DNA from: a bacterium | Lineage (GTDB): Bacteria; Planctomycetota; Phycisphaerae; Phycisphaerales; SM1A02 | Direction: 5' to 3' | NCBI GenBank assembly: GCA_029977865.1 | Contig: JAPOKA010000013.1 | Coordinates: 1 to 50,305, forward strand | DNA: 50,305 nucleotides | Part shown: positions 8,331-16,667 of the stretch, one piece after another | Layout: every line of letters begins with the position of its first letter | Numbering within the stretch: position 1 is the first letter of the stretch | Made by a program: the position numbers and the translations under genes | The notes under the pieces: generated by a model | Seen by the model: only the letters and a program-made list of their open reading frames with translations | Told to the model about the DNA's origin: nothing | Databases searched by the model: none

Positions 8331-9137
8331 ATGGACACCGCCAGTATCAGCCCCAAGGACGTGATGGCCCTCCGGCAGCGGACCGGGCTGGGCATGATGG
8401 ACTGCAAGAAGGCCCTCGCCGACGCCGGCGGGGACATGACCGCTGCCGAGAACCTGCTTCGCGAGCGGATGAAGGGCAAGATGGACGCCCGCACCGATCG
8501 CCCTGCTGGCGAAGGCTGCATCGTGGTCGCGATGTCGGGCTCGAAGGCCGCGATTCTCGAGGTTCGCGCAGAGACCGACTTCACCGCCCGCAACGATGCA
8601 TTCCGCGCCATGGCGGACTCGATCGCGAACATGAGCCTCGAGCAGCCCGCCGGCGAGGTGAGCGCGACCGAGGCCATGACCAAGCGGCTCGACGACGTCC
8701 GGCTCACCACCGGCGAGAACATCTCGCTCGCCCGCGGCCATCGCATCGATGGCGGCTCGTTCGGCCACTACATCCACCACGACGGCAAGCTTGGGGTGCT
8801 GCTGCAGGTCGAGGGCGAGATTCCCGGCGACGTGCTCACCGGCATCTGCCAGCACGTTGCGGCCCACGTCCCCACGCCGCTCGCGGTCGATGAGCACGGT
8901 CTCGACGCAGCCAGCGTCGCGGCCAAGCGGGCGGAGGCCGAGGCCGAAGCCGCAGCATCCGGCAAGCCTCCGGAGATCGCCACCAAGATCGCCGAGGGCA
9001 AGGTTCGCAAGTTCTTCGAAGAGAACACCCTGCTCGGGCAGCGGTTCGTCCGCGACGACTCGAAGCAGGTCCGCGAGTTGCTCCCCAAGGGCGCCAAGAT
9101 CCTCTCGTTCACCCGCTTCGCCGTCGGCGGCGGCTGA
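8331..9137 (+). CDS. tsf: Elongation factor Ts
   Basis: EF-Ts is the guanine nucleotide exchange factor for EF-Tu. The 268-residue product starts with a UBA-like domain (VMALRQRTGLGMMDCKKAL), followed by ETDFTARNDAF, the core dimerisation region and a C-terminal KFFEENTLLGQRFVRDD. The frame is open further upstream, but the ATG at 8331 is preceded by GGAG and gives the normal N-terminus. It is the second gene of the rpsB-tsf operon and is followed by a strong terminator. Confidence 0.97.
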   Translation: MDTASISPKDVMALRQRTGLGMMDCKKALADAGGDMTAAENLLRERMKGKMDARTDRPAGEGCIVVAMSGSKAAILEVRAETDFTARNDAFRAMADSIANMSLEQPAGEVSATEAMTKRLDDVRLTTGENISLARGHRIDGGSFGHYIHHDGKLGVLLQVEGEIPGDVLTGICQHVAAHVPTPLAVDEHGLDAASVAAKRAEAEAEAAASGKPPEIATKIAEGKVRKFFEENTLLGQRFVRDDSKQVRELLPKGAKILSFTRFAVGGG

Positions 9138-9168
9138 TCACGCGTTCGCCCAAAGTCCGATTGCGCCT

Positions 9169-9203
9169 CACCGCCCGGCCGCACGCCGGGCGGTGTTCTT
9201 GTG
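9169..9203 (+). terminator. Rho-independent terminator after tsf
   Basis: An 11-bp perfect stem (CACCGCCCGGC, 9169-9179, with GCCGGGCGGTG, 9185-9195) with a 5-base loop is followed by TTCTTGT. It lies 31 bases after the tsf stop and before the convergent DUF368 gene. Confidence 0.85.
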
Positions 9204-9213
9204 ACGGCCGTAC

Positions 9214-10245
9214 TCAGGCCGACTCGCCGGATTCGCCGGCGCGGCGGCCCAGTCGTGCGATCCCCAGGGTCATCAGGCCGCCCACCGCCACCATCCCGAT
9301 TGCTCCGGCGACCTCGAGCGGACGGGGCGTGAACCGCACTTCCGGCCAGTCCTTGGGCTTGGCCGCGAGGGCCTCCGCGGCAGCGGCGTCAAGGATCTCG
9401 CCTCGGAACATCGTCCCCGCTGCTGGCGGCACCCCCTGCTTGAAGGGATAAAGGCCCGCGGGCGCACCAAGCAGCAAGCCCAGCAGTACGCCGAGGGTCG
9501 CCTTCTCGAAGCGGTGGAGCATGGCCCGGAGGATGTTGCTGACAAGCACCAGTCCCAGGAGCACTCCGATTCCGACCGGCACGAGCGTGCCAGCCGCCTC
9601 CAGCATCGCCGCGAGGTCGCGGTCGGAGGCCGCGGCCGCACCACTACGGATCGCCTCGAGGATCGGACGGTACTGCCCGAGCAACAGGAGCAGATACGCC
9701 CCGCTCACGCCGGGCAGGATCATCGCACCGGCCCCGGCAGCGCCGCCGAGGGCAAGCATCAGCCCGCCCTGCCGAGATCCCGCAGAGACCTCGTCGGACT
9801 GCACCAGAGCCAACGCGATCATCCCCAGCATGCCGATCGCGGCCCCGAGCCACGCCGAGGCGGTGGCTGGTCGCAATGACGCCCACAGCACCGGTACGCC
9901 GCCGAGCGTGAGACCGATGAACAGGGCGTACATGCCCCAGCGCCATTGCAAGAGCGCCTCGCTCACCAGGGCGGCGAACACGCCGATCGAGGCGACCGCC
10001 GCTCCTGCGACCACCGCCACGGTCAGCAGCGGCCTCGCCCGAATCCGGAGCCGCGAGAGATCCGAGACCGCATCGATGAAACGGCGATAGACCCCCGCCG
10101 CCACCAGCATGGTGCCCCCCGAGATTCCCGGCACCAGATTTGCCAGGCCCATCATCACGCCGCCGAGGGCGAGCCTCCACCAGAGCGCGGCTGACTCAGG
10201 TGCCTCCGGTGAACGCGCGGCGGGTTCAGGGTGCAGGCTCGACAT
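9214..10245 (-). CDS. DUF368 family membrane protein, predicted polyprenyl-phosphate transporter (PopT-like)
   Basis: A 343-residue polytopic membrane protein with the two internally repeated DUF368 signatures: NLVPGISGGTMLV near residue 40 and MILPGVSGAYLLLLLGQY near residue 180. About eight membrane segments can be seen. DUF368 proteins have been shown in other bacteria to move undecaprenyl-phosphate across the cytoplasmic membrane so that the lipid carrier is recycled for cell wall and surface polysaccharide synthesis. The assignment here rests on family membership. It is convergent with tsf and lies 60 bp downstream of the PagL-like gene on the same strand, so the two may be co-transcribed. 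Confidence 0.88.
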   Translation of the reverse strand: MSSLHPEPAARSPEAPESAALWWRLALGGVMMGLANLVPGISGGTMLVAAGVYRRFIDAVSDLSRLRIRARPLLTVAVVAGAAVASIGVFAALVSEALLQWRWGMYALFIGLTLGGVPVLWASLRPATASAWLGAAIGMLGMIALALVQSDEVSAGSRQGGLMLALGGAAGAGAMILPGVSGAYLLLLLGQYRPILEAIRSGAAAASDRDLAAMLEAAGTLVPVGIGVLLGLVLVSNILRAMLHRFEKATLGVLLGLLLGAPAGLYPFKQGVPPAAGTMFRGEILDAAAAEALAAKPKDWPEVRFTPRPLEVAGAIGMVAVGGLMTLGIARLGRRAGESGESA

Positions 10246-10305
10246 GCCGCGAGCAGATCGACGTACTCGGCGGGGCCGCTTGAGCGAGCGGGCAGGAGAA
10301 GCGTC

Positions 10306-11028
10306 TCAGAAGGGAATGCTCAGCCCCAGATACGCCTCGGCGCCATCGAAGCCCTCGTTGCTCGAAGCGGTGCGAGCGTTTGAGAGGTGGTACCACCGCA
10401 CGCCGCCCATGAGCCTCGCCTCGGAGCCTGGCGTCACCGCGAGGGTGAAGCCGACTCCGATCTGGGGATTGAACTTGATCGAGTTCGTGTCCGGCGGCAA
10501 GTCGGCGGTGAGATAGGCGAGACCGCAGCCCGCATCGGCGAAGATCGTCCAGTCTTCGCCTGCGAGAAAGTGCCACCGCAAGAGCAATGCTCCGGCGACC
10601 ATCAGCGGATCCTCGCCGCCGTCCTGCACGAAGCCGCCGAGTTCGAGCACCGGCACCAGCGAGAACCTCTCGATCAGGAAGTACTCGAACTCGGCGCGGA
10701 ACTCACCGCCAGTCGTGGTACTGAAATCGCTGATGACGCCGCCAAGAAGGTTGAGCCGCCAGGTGTCGGCGGTCCCGAAGGCAGTCGAAAGACTCGGCGC
10801 GAGGTCGGCGCTTCGCGCAGTGGTCTCGTCGGCGACGAACGCGAACGAGAGCGGCGTGGCGCCGATCGAGAGTCGGGTTGGATTCAGCAATGGTTCGGAG
10901 CCGTGCGCCACCACCGCGCACGTCAGCATTGCTGCCGCCGCAACGAGCCGATGGATCGACCGGCATCCGCCGCGACGGCGACGGAGGCGGCGACGAGATG
11001 ACCGGAAGTCCGAGGAGCGTTCGTTCAT
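10306..11028 (-). CDS. PagL-like outer-membrane lipid A 3-O-deacylase (acyloxyacyl hydrolase family)
   Basis: A 240-residue predicted outer-membrane beta-barrel. The ATG at 11028 is followed by an Arg-rich n-region, a hydrophobic core (LVAAAAMLTCAVVAHGS) and a mature protein with amphipathic strands ending in Phe (LGLSIPF), typical of barrels. The PagL active-site stretch is WYHLSNA, with His214 and Ser216 at the catalytic His-x-Ser positions; Asn224 and an acidic residue (Glu225 or Asp228) follow at about the right distance. PagL removes the 3-O acyl chain of lipid A. The n-region is unusually long and Arg-rich for a Sec signal. The family assignment is good; actual activity on lipid A is inferred. 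Confidence 0.75.
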   Translation of the reverse strand: MNERSSDFRSSRRRLRRRRGGCRSIHRLVAAAAMLTCAVVAHGSEPLLNPTRLSIGATPLSFAFVADETTARSADLAPSLSTAFGTADTWRLNLLGGVISDFSTTTGGEFRAEFEYFLIERFSLVPVLELGGFVQDGGEDPLMVAGALLLRWHFLAGEDWTIFADAGCGLAYLTADLPPDTNSIKFNPQIGVGFTLAVTPGSEARLMGGVRWYHLSNARTASSNEGFDGAEAYLGLSIPF

Positions 11029-11284
11029 GACCGCAGGATATGGAACTCCGCGCGGAGCAGCGATCGTCGCCGGCCAGGATGGTGCGCGGCCCTGCCCGCA
11101 GAATCCGTTCGACGTTCCCTTCGACCCCTCGCGATTCGCGGCGAGCGACGTTCGCCCATGACGCTGATCCGCGAAGAGCTCGGAGACGAGCGCGGCATGC
11201 TCACGACTGACGCCTTCGGAAGCCGCGGCGAGAATTCGCTTCGACCGATGGGTTCGCGCATCGCGGTCACTGCGACTGATCGCG

Positions 11285-11731
11285 TCAGGCCGGCTCGGGC
11301 GAGTGCGGGTCGCCGGCGAGTCGCTTGAGCACGGCGGCGACGATGGCTCGATTCGCCGCCGGCATCGCGAGGGTCGCAAGTTCCGCACCATCGACCCAAC
11401 GGACCTCGTCAGAGGCGAGCGGACGCGGCTCGTTGGCGTCTCGCCGCGAGGCCAGGAAGGCGTGCACCCGCACCGCCGGCTCGCGGCGAGCCTGCAGGTC
11501 GACCTCTTCCCCGACTGCGATCACACCGAGAATCTCGATCTCGCAACCGACCTCCTCACGGACCTCTCGTGAGGCCGCCTCGGCGAGAGGCTCGCCCGGC
11601 TCAGCCTTCCCCCCGGGAAACTCCCACAACCCCCCTCTCGGCACCCCCGGAGGCCGCTTGGCGACCAAGACCCGCTCCCCGGGGCCAACGTGGCCCGACT
11701 CCAGCACCACCGCCGCCGCGATCTCGATCAT
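11285..11731 (-). CDS. mutT: MutT-type Nudix hydrolase (8-oxo-dGTP diphosphatase-like)
   Basis: A 148-residue cytoplasmic Nudix enzyme. The Nudix box GX5EX7REVXEEXG is complete in GGKAEPGEPLAEAAS-REVREEVG (residues about 40-62), preceded by the WEFPGG strand typical of MutT, which removes oxidised dGTP. A C-terminal EVRWVDGAEL stretch also fits. AGGAG lies 12 bases before the ATG. The start codon directly abuts the region from which a candidate small RNA is transcribed in the opposite direction. Other Nudix specificities cannot be ruled out. Confidence 0.85.
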   Translation of the reverse strand: MIEIAAAVVLESGHVGPGERVLVAKRPPGVPRGGLWEFPGGKAEPGEPLAEAASREVREEVGCEIEILGVIAVGEEVDLQARREPAVRVHAFLASRRDANEPRPLASDEVRWVDGAELATLAMPAANRAIVAAVLKRLAGDPHSPEPA

Positions 11732-11781
11732 TGAACAATACGCTCCTGTCTCAAGTCGATGTAAGGGCAGAGGTTATGGGC

Positions 11782-11975
11782 GGCGTCGGGCGAGGTTGCC
11801 CAGATCCAAAGAAACTCCATCTGAATCGGTCCGCGAAGGCATCGAGCCATTGACCGGCTCGATGCGGCACCGATACCTTTCGGGGTCCTCAAACCCCCTG
11901 TCACTCGCCGGCGCCTCACCGCGCCGCGTGCCCGCCGTTCGGAGGTGTCGGAGCCTTCGGACGGCGGTGTTTTTT
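11782..11975 (+). ncRNA. Candidate structured small RNA, 6S-RNA-like outline
   Basis: This stretch between mutT and the PEGA lipoprotein has no convincing gene but folds strongly. A 12-bp closing stem with one bulge (11782-11794 with 11904-11915) encloses a large symmetric internal bubble of about 30 nt per side (11795-11824 and 11875-11903). A terminal hairpin follows: 6 bp (11825-11830 with 11869-11874) topped by a perfect 10-bp stem (11839-11848 with 11856-11865, loop ATTGACC). The 3' side of the bubble holds a small GGGG/CCCC hairpin (11882-11897) and the 5' side a CAGAT/ATCTG hairpin. A Rho-independent terminator on the + strand ends the unit, although no + strand gene lies upstream. Closing stem, central bubble with a 3'-side hairpin and terminal hairpin are the outline of 6S RNA, but I cannot confirm the family. 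The 5' end is uncertain; transcription may begin 20-40 bases upstream. Confidence 0.42.
11932..11975 (+). terminator. Rho-independent terminator on the + strand, inside a minus-strand neighbourhood
   Basis: A 14-bp stem (11932-11945 with 11954-11967, two G-U pairs) with an 8-base loop is followed by TGTTTTTT (11968-11975). The T-run is on the + strand, while both neighbouring genes lie on the minus strand. It therefore most likely ends the candidate small RNA at 11782. Confidence 0.75.
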
Positions 11976-12011
11976 GGGCGGAAGATGTTGCTCGCGACGT
12001 CCGCAGCGGGC

Positions 12012-12572
12012 TCACGGATCGGGATCGAGTGGTGGTGGAAGCGTCGGACCAGTGCCCGGACCCGGAAGCGGCACCGGAGCAGTGGCCGGAGAGGGTGTCT
12101 CGCCAGGCAGCGCGTCTGCGTCCTGGACCTCGCCCTCGAGATCGCGGATCGCGTCCTCGCTCGATCGTGGCGCGACCTCCTCCGCCACGATGGTCCGGGA
12201 CTGCAGGTCGCGAGCCCGCAGCAAGACCGCGGCGGGCGCGAGCTCGACCTCCTGCATGGTGAAGTGCCACTCGTTGCGACTCGTGAAACGAACCGGGATC
12301 AGCTCGGCCACGAGGTCGACGCCGATCCAGTCCCACGCCGGAGCCTTCGCCTCAGCCGACCCGTTGATCGGTTCGTAGCCTTCGAGCTGCACCTGCACGT
12401 CGTAGGTGCCGTAGTAGAGGATCTCCGCCGAGGTCGGCGTTCGTCCCACCTCGCGATCGTTGAGCAGCACCAGGGCGCCGCTCGGCTCGCTGGTGATGCT
12501 CACGGTGCGGCGCACGCATCCGACCATGGCCACGATCGCGAGCAGCGCGATGGCGGGGGCGAGTCGGTTCAT
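12012..12572 (-). CDS. PEGA-domain lipoprotein
   Basis: A 186-residue protein with a short signal peptide and lipobox (LLAIVAMVGC, Cys about residue 19). A PEGA-type domain follows, with VSITSEPSGALVLLNDREVGRTP and YDVQVQLEGYEP; PEGA domains are surface-associated beta modules found in many planctomycete envelope proteins. The C-terminus is Pro-rich (LPGPGTGPTLPPPLDPDP). The start overlaps the lptB stop by four bases (ATGA), indicating translational coupling. It is the last gene of the long minus-strand run. No enzymatic motif is visible. Placement behind lptB suggests an envelope role, which is inference. Confidence 0.8.
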   Translation of the reverse strand: MNRLAPAIALLAIVAMVGCVRRTVSITSEPSGALVLLNDREVGRTPTSAEILYYGTYDVQVQLEGYEPINGSAEAKAPAWDWIGVDLVAELIPVRFTSRNEWHFTMQEVELAPAAVLLRARDLQSRTIVAEEVAPRSSEDAIRDLEGEVQDADALPGETPSPATAPVPLPGPGTGPTLPPPLDPDP

Positions 12573-13303
12573 CCGAATTCGTCTCCTCGGAAGGTCGAGG
12601 CGAGATAGGCCTCGCGCACCGCGGGATCGTTGATGATCTCGCGCGGATGGCCCTCGCGAAGATTGCGCCCCTCGTGAATGATGTAGGCGCGATCGCAGAT
12701 TCGCAGGGTCTGCTGCACGTTGTGGTCGGTCACGAGGATCGCGATGCCCTGCTCGGCGAGCCGGCGCACCTCGCCCTGCAGTTCCTCGACGGTGTGGGGA
12801 TCGACCGCCGCGAACGGCTCGTCGAGAAGCAGCAGCCTCGGGCGGGTGATCAGGGCTCGCGCGATCTCGAGCCGCCTTCGCTCGCCGCCGGAGCAGGTCC
12901 TCGCCGCCTCGCGGGCCTTGTGCCGCAGGCCAAACTGAACCAGCAGCTCGTCGCAACGCTGTCGACGGGCGATGCGAGAGAGGCTCAGGGTCTCGAGGAT
13001 CGCCAGCAGATTCTGCTCGACGGTGAGTCGCTGGAAGACGCTCGGCTCCTGACTCAGGTAGCCCATGCCCAGAAGCGCATGCCGGTACATGGGCAGGCTG
13101 GTCACGTCCTCCTCGCGAAACACCACCCGACCGGACTCGGGCGAGATCATGCCGATCGCCATGCGGAAGGAGGTGGTCTTCCCCGCGCCGTTGCGACCAA
13201 GGAGACCGACGATCTCTCCGGGTTCGACCTCGAACGAGACGCCGTCCACCACCCGCCGACGCGAGTAGCTCTTCACCAGTTCGCGCGCGGAGAGCAACGG
13301 CAT
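12569..13303 (-). CDS. lptB: LPS export ABC transporter ATP-binding protein LptB
   Basis: A 244-residue ATPase of the Lpt system, which drives LPS from the inner membrane to the outer membrane. Visible motifs are Walker A GRNGAGKTT (residues about 36-44), Q-loop YLSQEPSVF, signature CSGGERRR, Walker B LLLLDEPFAAVDP and the H-loop VTDHNV. The YLSQEPSVFQRLTVEQN stretch is characteristic of LptB rather than of branched amino-acid (LivG/F) ATPases. It lies 36 bp behind the CorC-like gene and overlaps the PEGA lipoprotein gene by four bases. Together with the PagL-like and MlaE genes it supports an LPS-bearing outer membrane. The permease genes lptF/G are not in view. Confidence 0.93.
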   Translation of the reverse strand: MPLLSARELVKSYSRRRVVDGVSFEVEPGEIVGLLGRNGAGKTTSFRMAIGMISPESGRVVFREEDVTSLPMYRHALLGMGYLSQEPSVFQRLTVEQNLLAILETLSLSRIARRQRCDELLVQFGLRHKAREAARTCSGGERRRLEIARALITRPRLLLLDEPFAAVDPHTVEELQGEVRRLAEQGIAILVTDHNVQQTLRICDRAYIIHEGRNLREGHPREIINDPAVREAYLASTFRGDEFG

Positions 13304-13339
13304 GGCCGGAGTGTAGTGGCGATGCCGCCGCGGCGCGGG

Positions 13340-14647
13340 TCAGCGGTCCGCAGTGCTGGCATCCGCGTCGGGCAGGGTGGCCTCGTTCGAGTCGGACGCC
13401 ACGCGGCCGATCCGCAGGCGACGGATGTGCGTCGGAGCTGCCTCGGAAACCTCGAACCACCACCCGCCGAAGTCCATGCGTTCGCCGACACCCGGCACCC
13501 GTCCGAAGTGCGCGAGCAGGAACCCGCCGACGGTGTCGTAGTCGCGGTCCTCGGGCACCTCGAATTCGAGCCGCTCCGCGAGATCCTCGATGGGGAAGCG
13601 ACCGTCCGCCTCGAAGCCCCCCGCTTCCGCCTCGGACATCTCCGGCACCGATTCGTCCTCGGGTTCGTGCTCGTCGTGGATCTCGCCCACGATCTCCTCG
13701 AGCAGGTCCTCGATGGTCACCAGCCCGCTGGTCCCGCCGTACTCGTCGATCACGATCGCCAGATGGACTTCGCTGCGCTGAAAGTCGCGGAGGAGATCCC
13801 GCACCGGCTTGGTCTCGGGAACGCGAATCGGCTCACGCAGCAGCGGCTTCAGTCGGAATCCCTCGCCGTCAGCCCCGAGATAGCGAACCAGATCCTTGAC
13901 GTACAGGATGCCGAGGATGCCGTCGAGGTTGCCTTCGTAGACGGGAATCCGCGAGTGGCCGGCGGCAGAGATGAAGGATCGGATCACCGCGAGATCGTCG
14001 GTGTAGTCGATGCCTTCGATGTCCGTTCGCGGCGTCATCACCGAACCGACCTCGGTGTCGGCGAAGGCGATGACGTTCTCCAGGATCTCCGCCGCGGACT
14101 CGTCGAGCCCGCCTTGGCGCTGGGTGTCCTCGATGCTGCGAAGGAGGTCTTCCTCCGCTTCGAGGGAACGCAGGTTCGCACCGGTCAGGCGGCGAATCGC
14201 CTCGTCGACGAGGTGGTAGGTCCGGCGAAGCGGCCAGCCCGCTGCATCGACCACTCGAAGCAGTCCCGCCGATCGTGCCACCAGACCGGTGCCCGCATGA
14301 CGGGCGAGGCTTCCCGCAAGAACCGAGGTGAAGAGCCACAGCACCACGATCGCGCTGGCGCCGGCGGCGACGAAGGGAACGGGTTCGAGCCTTGAGTCGG
14401 GGCCGAATCCGTTCCACTCGACGATCAGCAGCAGGACGATGGAGACTCGACCCGCGGTGCGCAGGAACCCCACGAGCTGGGCCAGTTCACCGAGGCGGCC
14501 GAACATCCAGCGGCGCTGCGGCAGGCGACTCCCGAATCGGTCTTCCAGAGCCGATTCGCTGACTTCGTTGAGGGCGATCGCCAGCGCCGCGAGATAGGCG
14601 GTGGCGCCGGTCACGGCCACGATGATCAGCCCGAGCACCGCGGTCAC
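13340..14647 (-). CDS. CorC/HlyC-type CBS-domain membrane protein (CNNM family)
   Basis: A 435-residue protein with an N-terminal membrane part (about residues 1-130, including [21 protein letters not shown]), two CBS domains (from [13 protein letters not shown]; second around [29 protein letters not shown]) and a C-terminal CorC_HlyC domain ([17 protein letters not shown] and later [17 protein letters not shown]). The start is a GTG that overlaps the ybeY stop by four bases (GTGA). Family members are linked to Mg/Co efflux or ribosome-related functions, and a neighbouring ybeY (as with ybeX/corC in proteobacteria) is a recurrent arrangement. The membrane part is weaker in sequence than a typical DUF21 domain. 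Confidence 0.88.
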   Translation of the reverse strand: MTAVLGLIIVAVTGATAYLAALAIALNEVSESALEDRFGSRLPQRRWMFGRLGELAQLVGFLRTAGRVSIVLLLIVEWNGFGPDSRLEPVPFVAAGASAIVVLWLFTSVLAGSLARHAGTGLVARSAGLLRVVDAAGWPLRRTYHLVDEAIRRLTGANLRSLEAEEDLLRSIEDTQRQGGLDESAAEILENVIAFADTEVGSVMTPRTDIEGIDYTDDLAVIRSFISAAGHSRIPVYEGNLDGILGILYVKDLVRYLGADGEGFRLKPLLREPIRVPETKPVRDLLRDFQRSEVHLAIVIDEYGGTSGLVTIEDLLEEIVGEIHDEHEPEDESVPEMSEAEAGGFEADGRFPIEDLAERLEFEVPEDRDYDTVGGFLLAHFGRVPGVGERMDFGGWWFEVSEAAPTHIRRLRIGRVASDSNEATLPDADASTADR

Positions 14648-15249
14648 GCGACCGACTCCTCGTCGGTGCCGGGAAGTCCCAGGGCCCGCATCACCCGATC
14701 CTGCGCCGCCCGCATCGCCGCGGCCGCCTCCGCGGTGTCGTCGCGTTCCCCGGCCAGATGCAGCAGCCCGTGCACGGCGTAGAGCAGGATCTCGACTTCG
14801 AGCCGCCGTCGACGCGCGTCCGCTTCGCGCGCTGCGACCTCGACCGAGATCGCGAGATCGCCGCAGAGTTCGCCCGCTTCGGATGCCTCGTCGGGATAGG
14901 TCAGCACGTCGGTGGTGCCGGCGATGCCGCAGTGATTCCGGTGCAGTCGGTCCATCTCCGCGTCGTCGATCAGCGCGATCGAGACCCGGCCCAACGGCCT
15001 CGGCAGTTCCGCGGCAACGGCTTCTCCGCGTACACGAAGCCACGCGAGGTCGACCGCGATCGAGGCAGCCTCACCGCCGGGAGGACGGCGATCCTGCCAG
15101 TCGATCGGGCAGAGGGAGGATTCGTGGCGGAGGGATGGGAGACCGCAGGACGCCCGCGAAGGAGGCTCGGCGTCCGTATCCGAGGAGGACTCGGGAACGG
15201 CCGCGCGGTGGTTCGCGGAAGGCGGCGTTTCGACTCGTTCGATCCCCAT
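14644..15249 (-). CDS. ybeY: Endoribonuclease YbeY (rRNA maturation factor)
   Basis: A 201-residue protein whose C-terminal 140 residues match YbeY: VSIALIDDAEMDRLHRNHCGIAGTTDVLTYP and the metal site HGLLHLAGERD. YbeY is a zinc-dependent RNase needed for 16S rRNA 3'-end processing and quality control. The third metal ligand position of the H-x3-H-x5-H motif is Asp instead of His; this also occurs in other phyla and need not mean loss of function. The first about 60 residues are Ser/Pro/Glu-rich and not part of the usual domain, so a later start is possible. It overlaps the CorC-like gene and lies 27 bp after nuoF. Confidence 0.88.
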   Translation of the reverse strand: MGIERVETPPSANHRAAVPESSSDTDAEPPSRASCGLPSLRHESSLCPIDWQDRRPPGGEAASIAVDLAWLRVRGEAVAAELPRPLGRVSIALIDDAEMDRLHRNHCGIAGTTDVLTYPDEASEAGELCGDLAISVEVAAREADARRRRLEVEILLYAVHGLLHLAGERDDTAEAAAAMRAAQDRVMRALGLPGTDEESVA

Positions 15250-15276
15250 GCGACTCGCAAGCGCCGAGCGGCGCCG

Positions 15277-16617
15277 TCAGGCTCCCACCTGCAGCGGCAC
15301 CAGCTTGGGTCGGACCCGAGCCTCGAACTCGCTGCGGAACTTGTTGACGATCGTACGCACCGCCCAGTTGGTCCCGTCGGCGAGACCGCAGATGGTGGTG
15401 CCCGGGCCGAGCCCCATCGATCCGGCCAGTTCAAGCAAGAGATCGAGGTCGGCGGTGGTGGCGTCGCCGCGTTCGATGCGGCAGAGCAGCTTGTAGATCC
15501 ACGCCGAGCCCTCGCGGCATGGCGTGCACTGCCCGCAGGACTCGTTCTTGAAGAAGCGGGCGATGTTGCGGGCCACCGCGACCATGTCCGTCTCCTCGTC
15601 GAAGACGGTCGGGCAGGCGGTGCCGAGGCCGAGCACTTCGGCCCGCGGACCGATGTCGAAGTCGAGCGGCGTGTCGTACTGGTCGGTGCCGAGGACGCCC
15701 ATGCTCACCCCGCCGGGAATCGCGCCCTTGAATCGTCGCCCCTGGCGAATACCGCCGCAGTGCTTCTCGACGAGGTCCTTGAGGGTGATCCCGAGGCCCA
15801 TCTCGTAGACGCCCGGACGCTGCACATGGCCGGAGACGCCCATGAGCTTCGAGCCGTAGCTGGGCATGCCGCCGAGCGAGCTCTCGACGCCCTGGCGCTT
15901 CCACCAGTCGACGCCGTGCAACAGGATTCCCGGGACCGCCGCGAGCGTCTCCACGTTGTTGACGATGGTCGGGCGGCCGAAGAGGCCCTTCACCGCGGGG
16001 AAAGGCGGCTTGATTCGCGGCCAACCCCGCTTGCCCTCGATCGCCTCGAGCAGCCCGGTCTCCTCGCCGCAGATGTAGGCACCCGCGCTGCGATGCACGT
16101 GGCAGTCGACCGCGAACTTGACCTTCCCCTTCATGAGTCCGGCGCCGCCGAAGATGCCGTGCTGATACGCCTCGGCGATGGCGTGCTCCACCACGCGAGC
16201 CTGATGGTGGTACTCGCCGCGAATGAAGAAGTAGGCGGTGTCGAGTTGGCAGGCCCAGCAGGCGATGGCGATGCCTTCGAGAATCAAGTGGGGATCGAAG
16301 TCGCAGAGCAGGCGGTCCTTGAAGGTCCCCGGCTCGGCCTCGTCGCAGTTGATGGCGAGATAGCGTCGCCCGCCGTCCGCCGCGGGCAGGAACGACCACT
16401 TGAGACCCGCAGGAAATCCGGCGCCGCCGCGTCCGCGGAGGACGGCGGCCTTGACGGTCTCGATCACCTCGGATGGCTGCTGATCGAGCGCGGCTTCGAG
16501 GGCCTTGTAGCCGTCGGTGGCGACGAAGCCGGCGTAGTCGACAGTCTTGCGGTCGCGGGGGTCGCCCCAGGGAGCGGTGGGGATGCGTCGAGTGAGCGAG
16601 GGTGATTCGAGGGTCAT
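15277..16617 (-). CDS. nuoF: NADH-quinone oxidoreductase subunit F
   Basis: The 446-residue NADH-binding subunit of respiratory complex I, on the cytoplasmic arm. Motifs: the NADH-binding glycine loop LRGRGGAGFPAGLKW, AINCDEAEPGTFKDR, FMN-binding GAYICGEETGLLEAIEGKRG with PPFPAVKGLFGRPT, and the N3 cluster ligands ESCGQCTPCREG plus a final Cys in TTICGLADG. The start at 16617 was chosen because it gives the family length; the open frame continues upstream. It follows nuoE and a small ORF and precedes ybeY by 27 bp. Confidence 0.97.
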   Translation of the reverse strand: MTLESPSLTRRIPTAPWGDPRDRKTVDYAGFVATDGYKALEAALDQQPSEVIETVKAAVLRGRGGAGFPAGLKWSFLPAADGGRRYLAINCDEAEPGTFKDRLLCDFDPHLILEGIAIACWACQLDTAYFFIRGEYHHQARVVEHAIAEAYQHGIFGGAGLMKGKVKFAVDCHVHRSAGAYICGEETGLLEAIEGKRGWPRIKPPFPAVKGLFGRPTIVNNVETLAAVPGILLHGVDWWKRQGVESSLGGMPSYGSKLMGVSGHVQRPGVYEMGLGITLKDLVEKHCGGIRQGRRFKGAIPGGVSMGVLGTDQYDTPLDFDIGPRAEVLGLGTACPTVFDEETDMVAVARNIARFFKNESCGQCTPCREGSAWIYKLLCRIERGDATTADLDLLLELAGSMGLGPGTTICGLADGTNWAVRTIVNKFRSEFEARVRPKLVPLQVGA

Positions 16618-16667
16618 GGTTCGCAGGGTGGGTTCGGCGTGCAGGGCCGCGGAACGGACCGATTCGG

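Noticed and set aside
11732-11975. A riboswitch or leader for mutT on the minus strand
   Set aside because: The terminator T-run is on the + strand, and no known riboswitch core could be recognised in the minus-strand sequence.
11728-12336. A minus-strand frame of 202 codons covering the gap upstream of mutT
   Set aside because: It overlaps the PEGA lipoprotein in another frame and has shadow-like composition; the gap is better explained by a structured RNA.
14644-15249. YbeY as an inactive enzyme because its third metal ligand His is Asp
   Set aside because: Asp at this position occurs in YbeY of other phyla, and the rest of the motif is intact, so loss of function is not supported.
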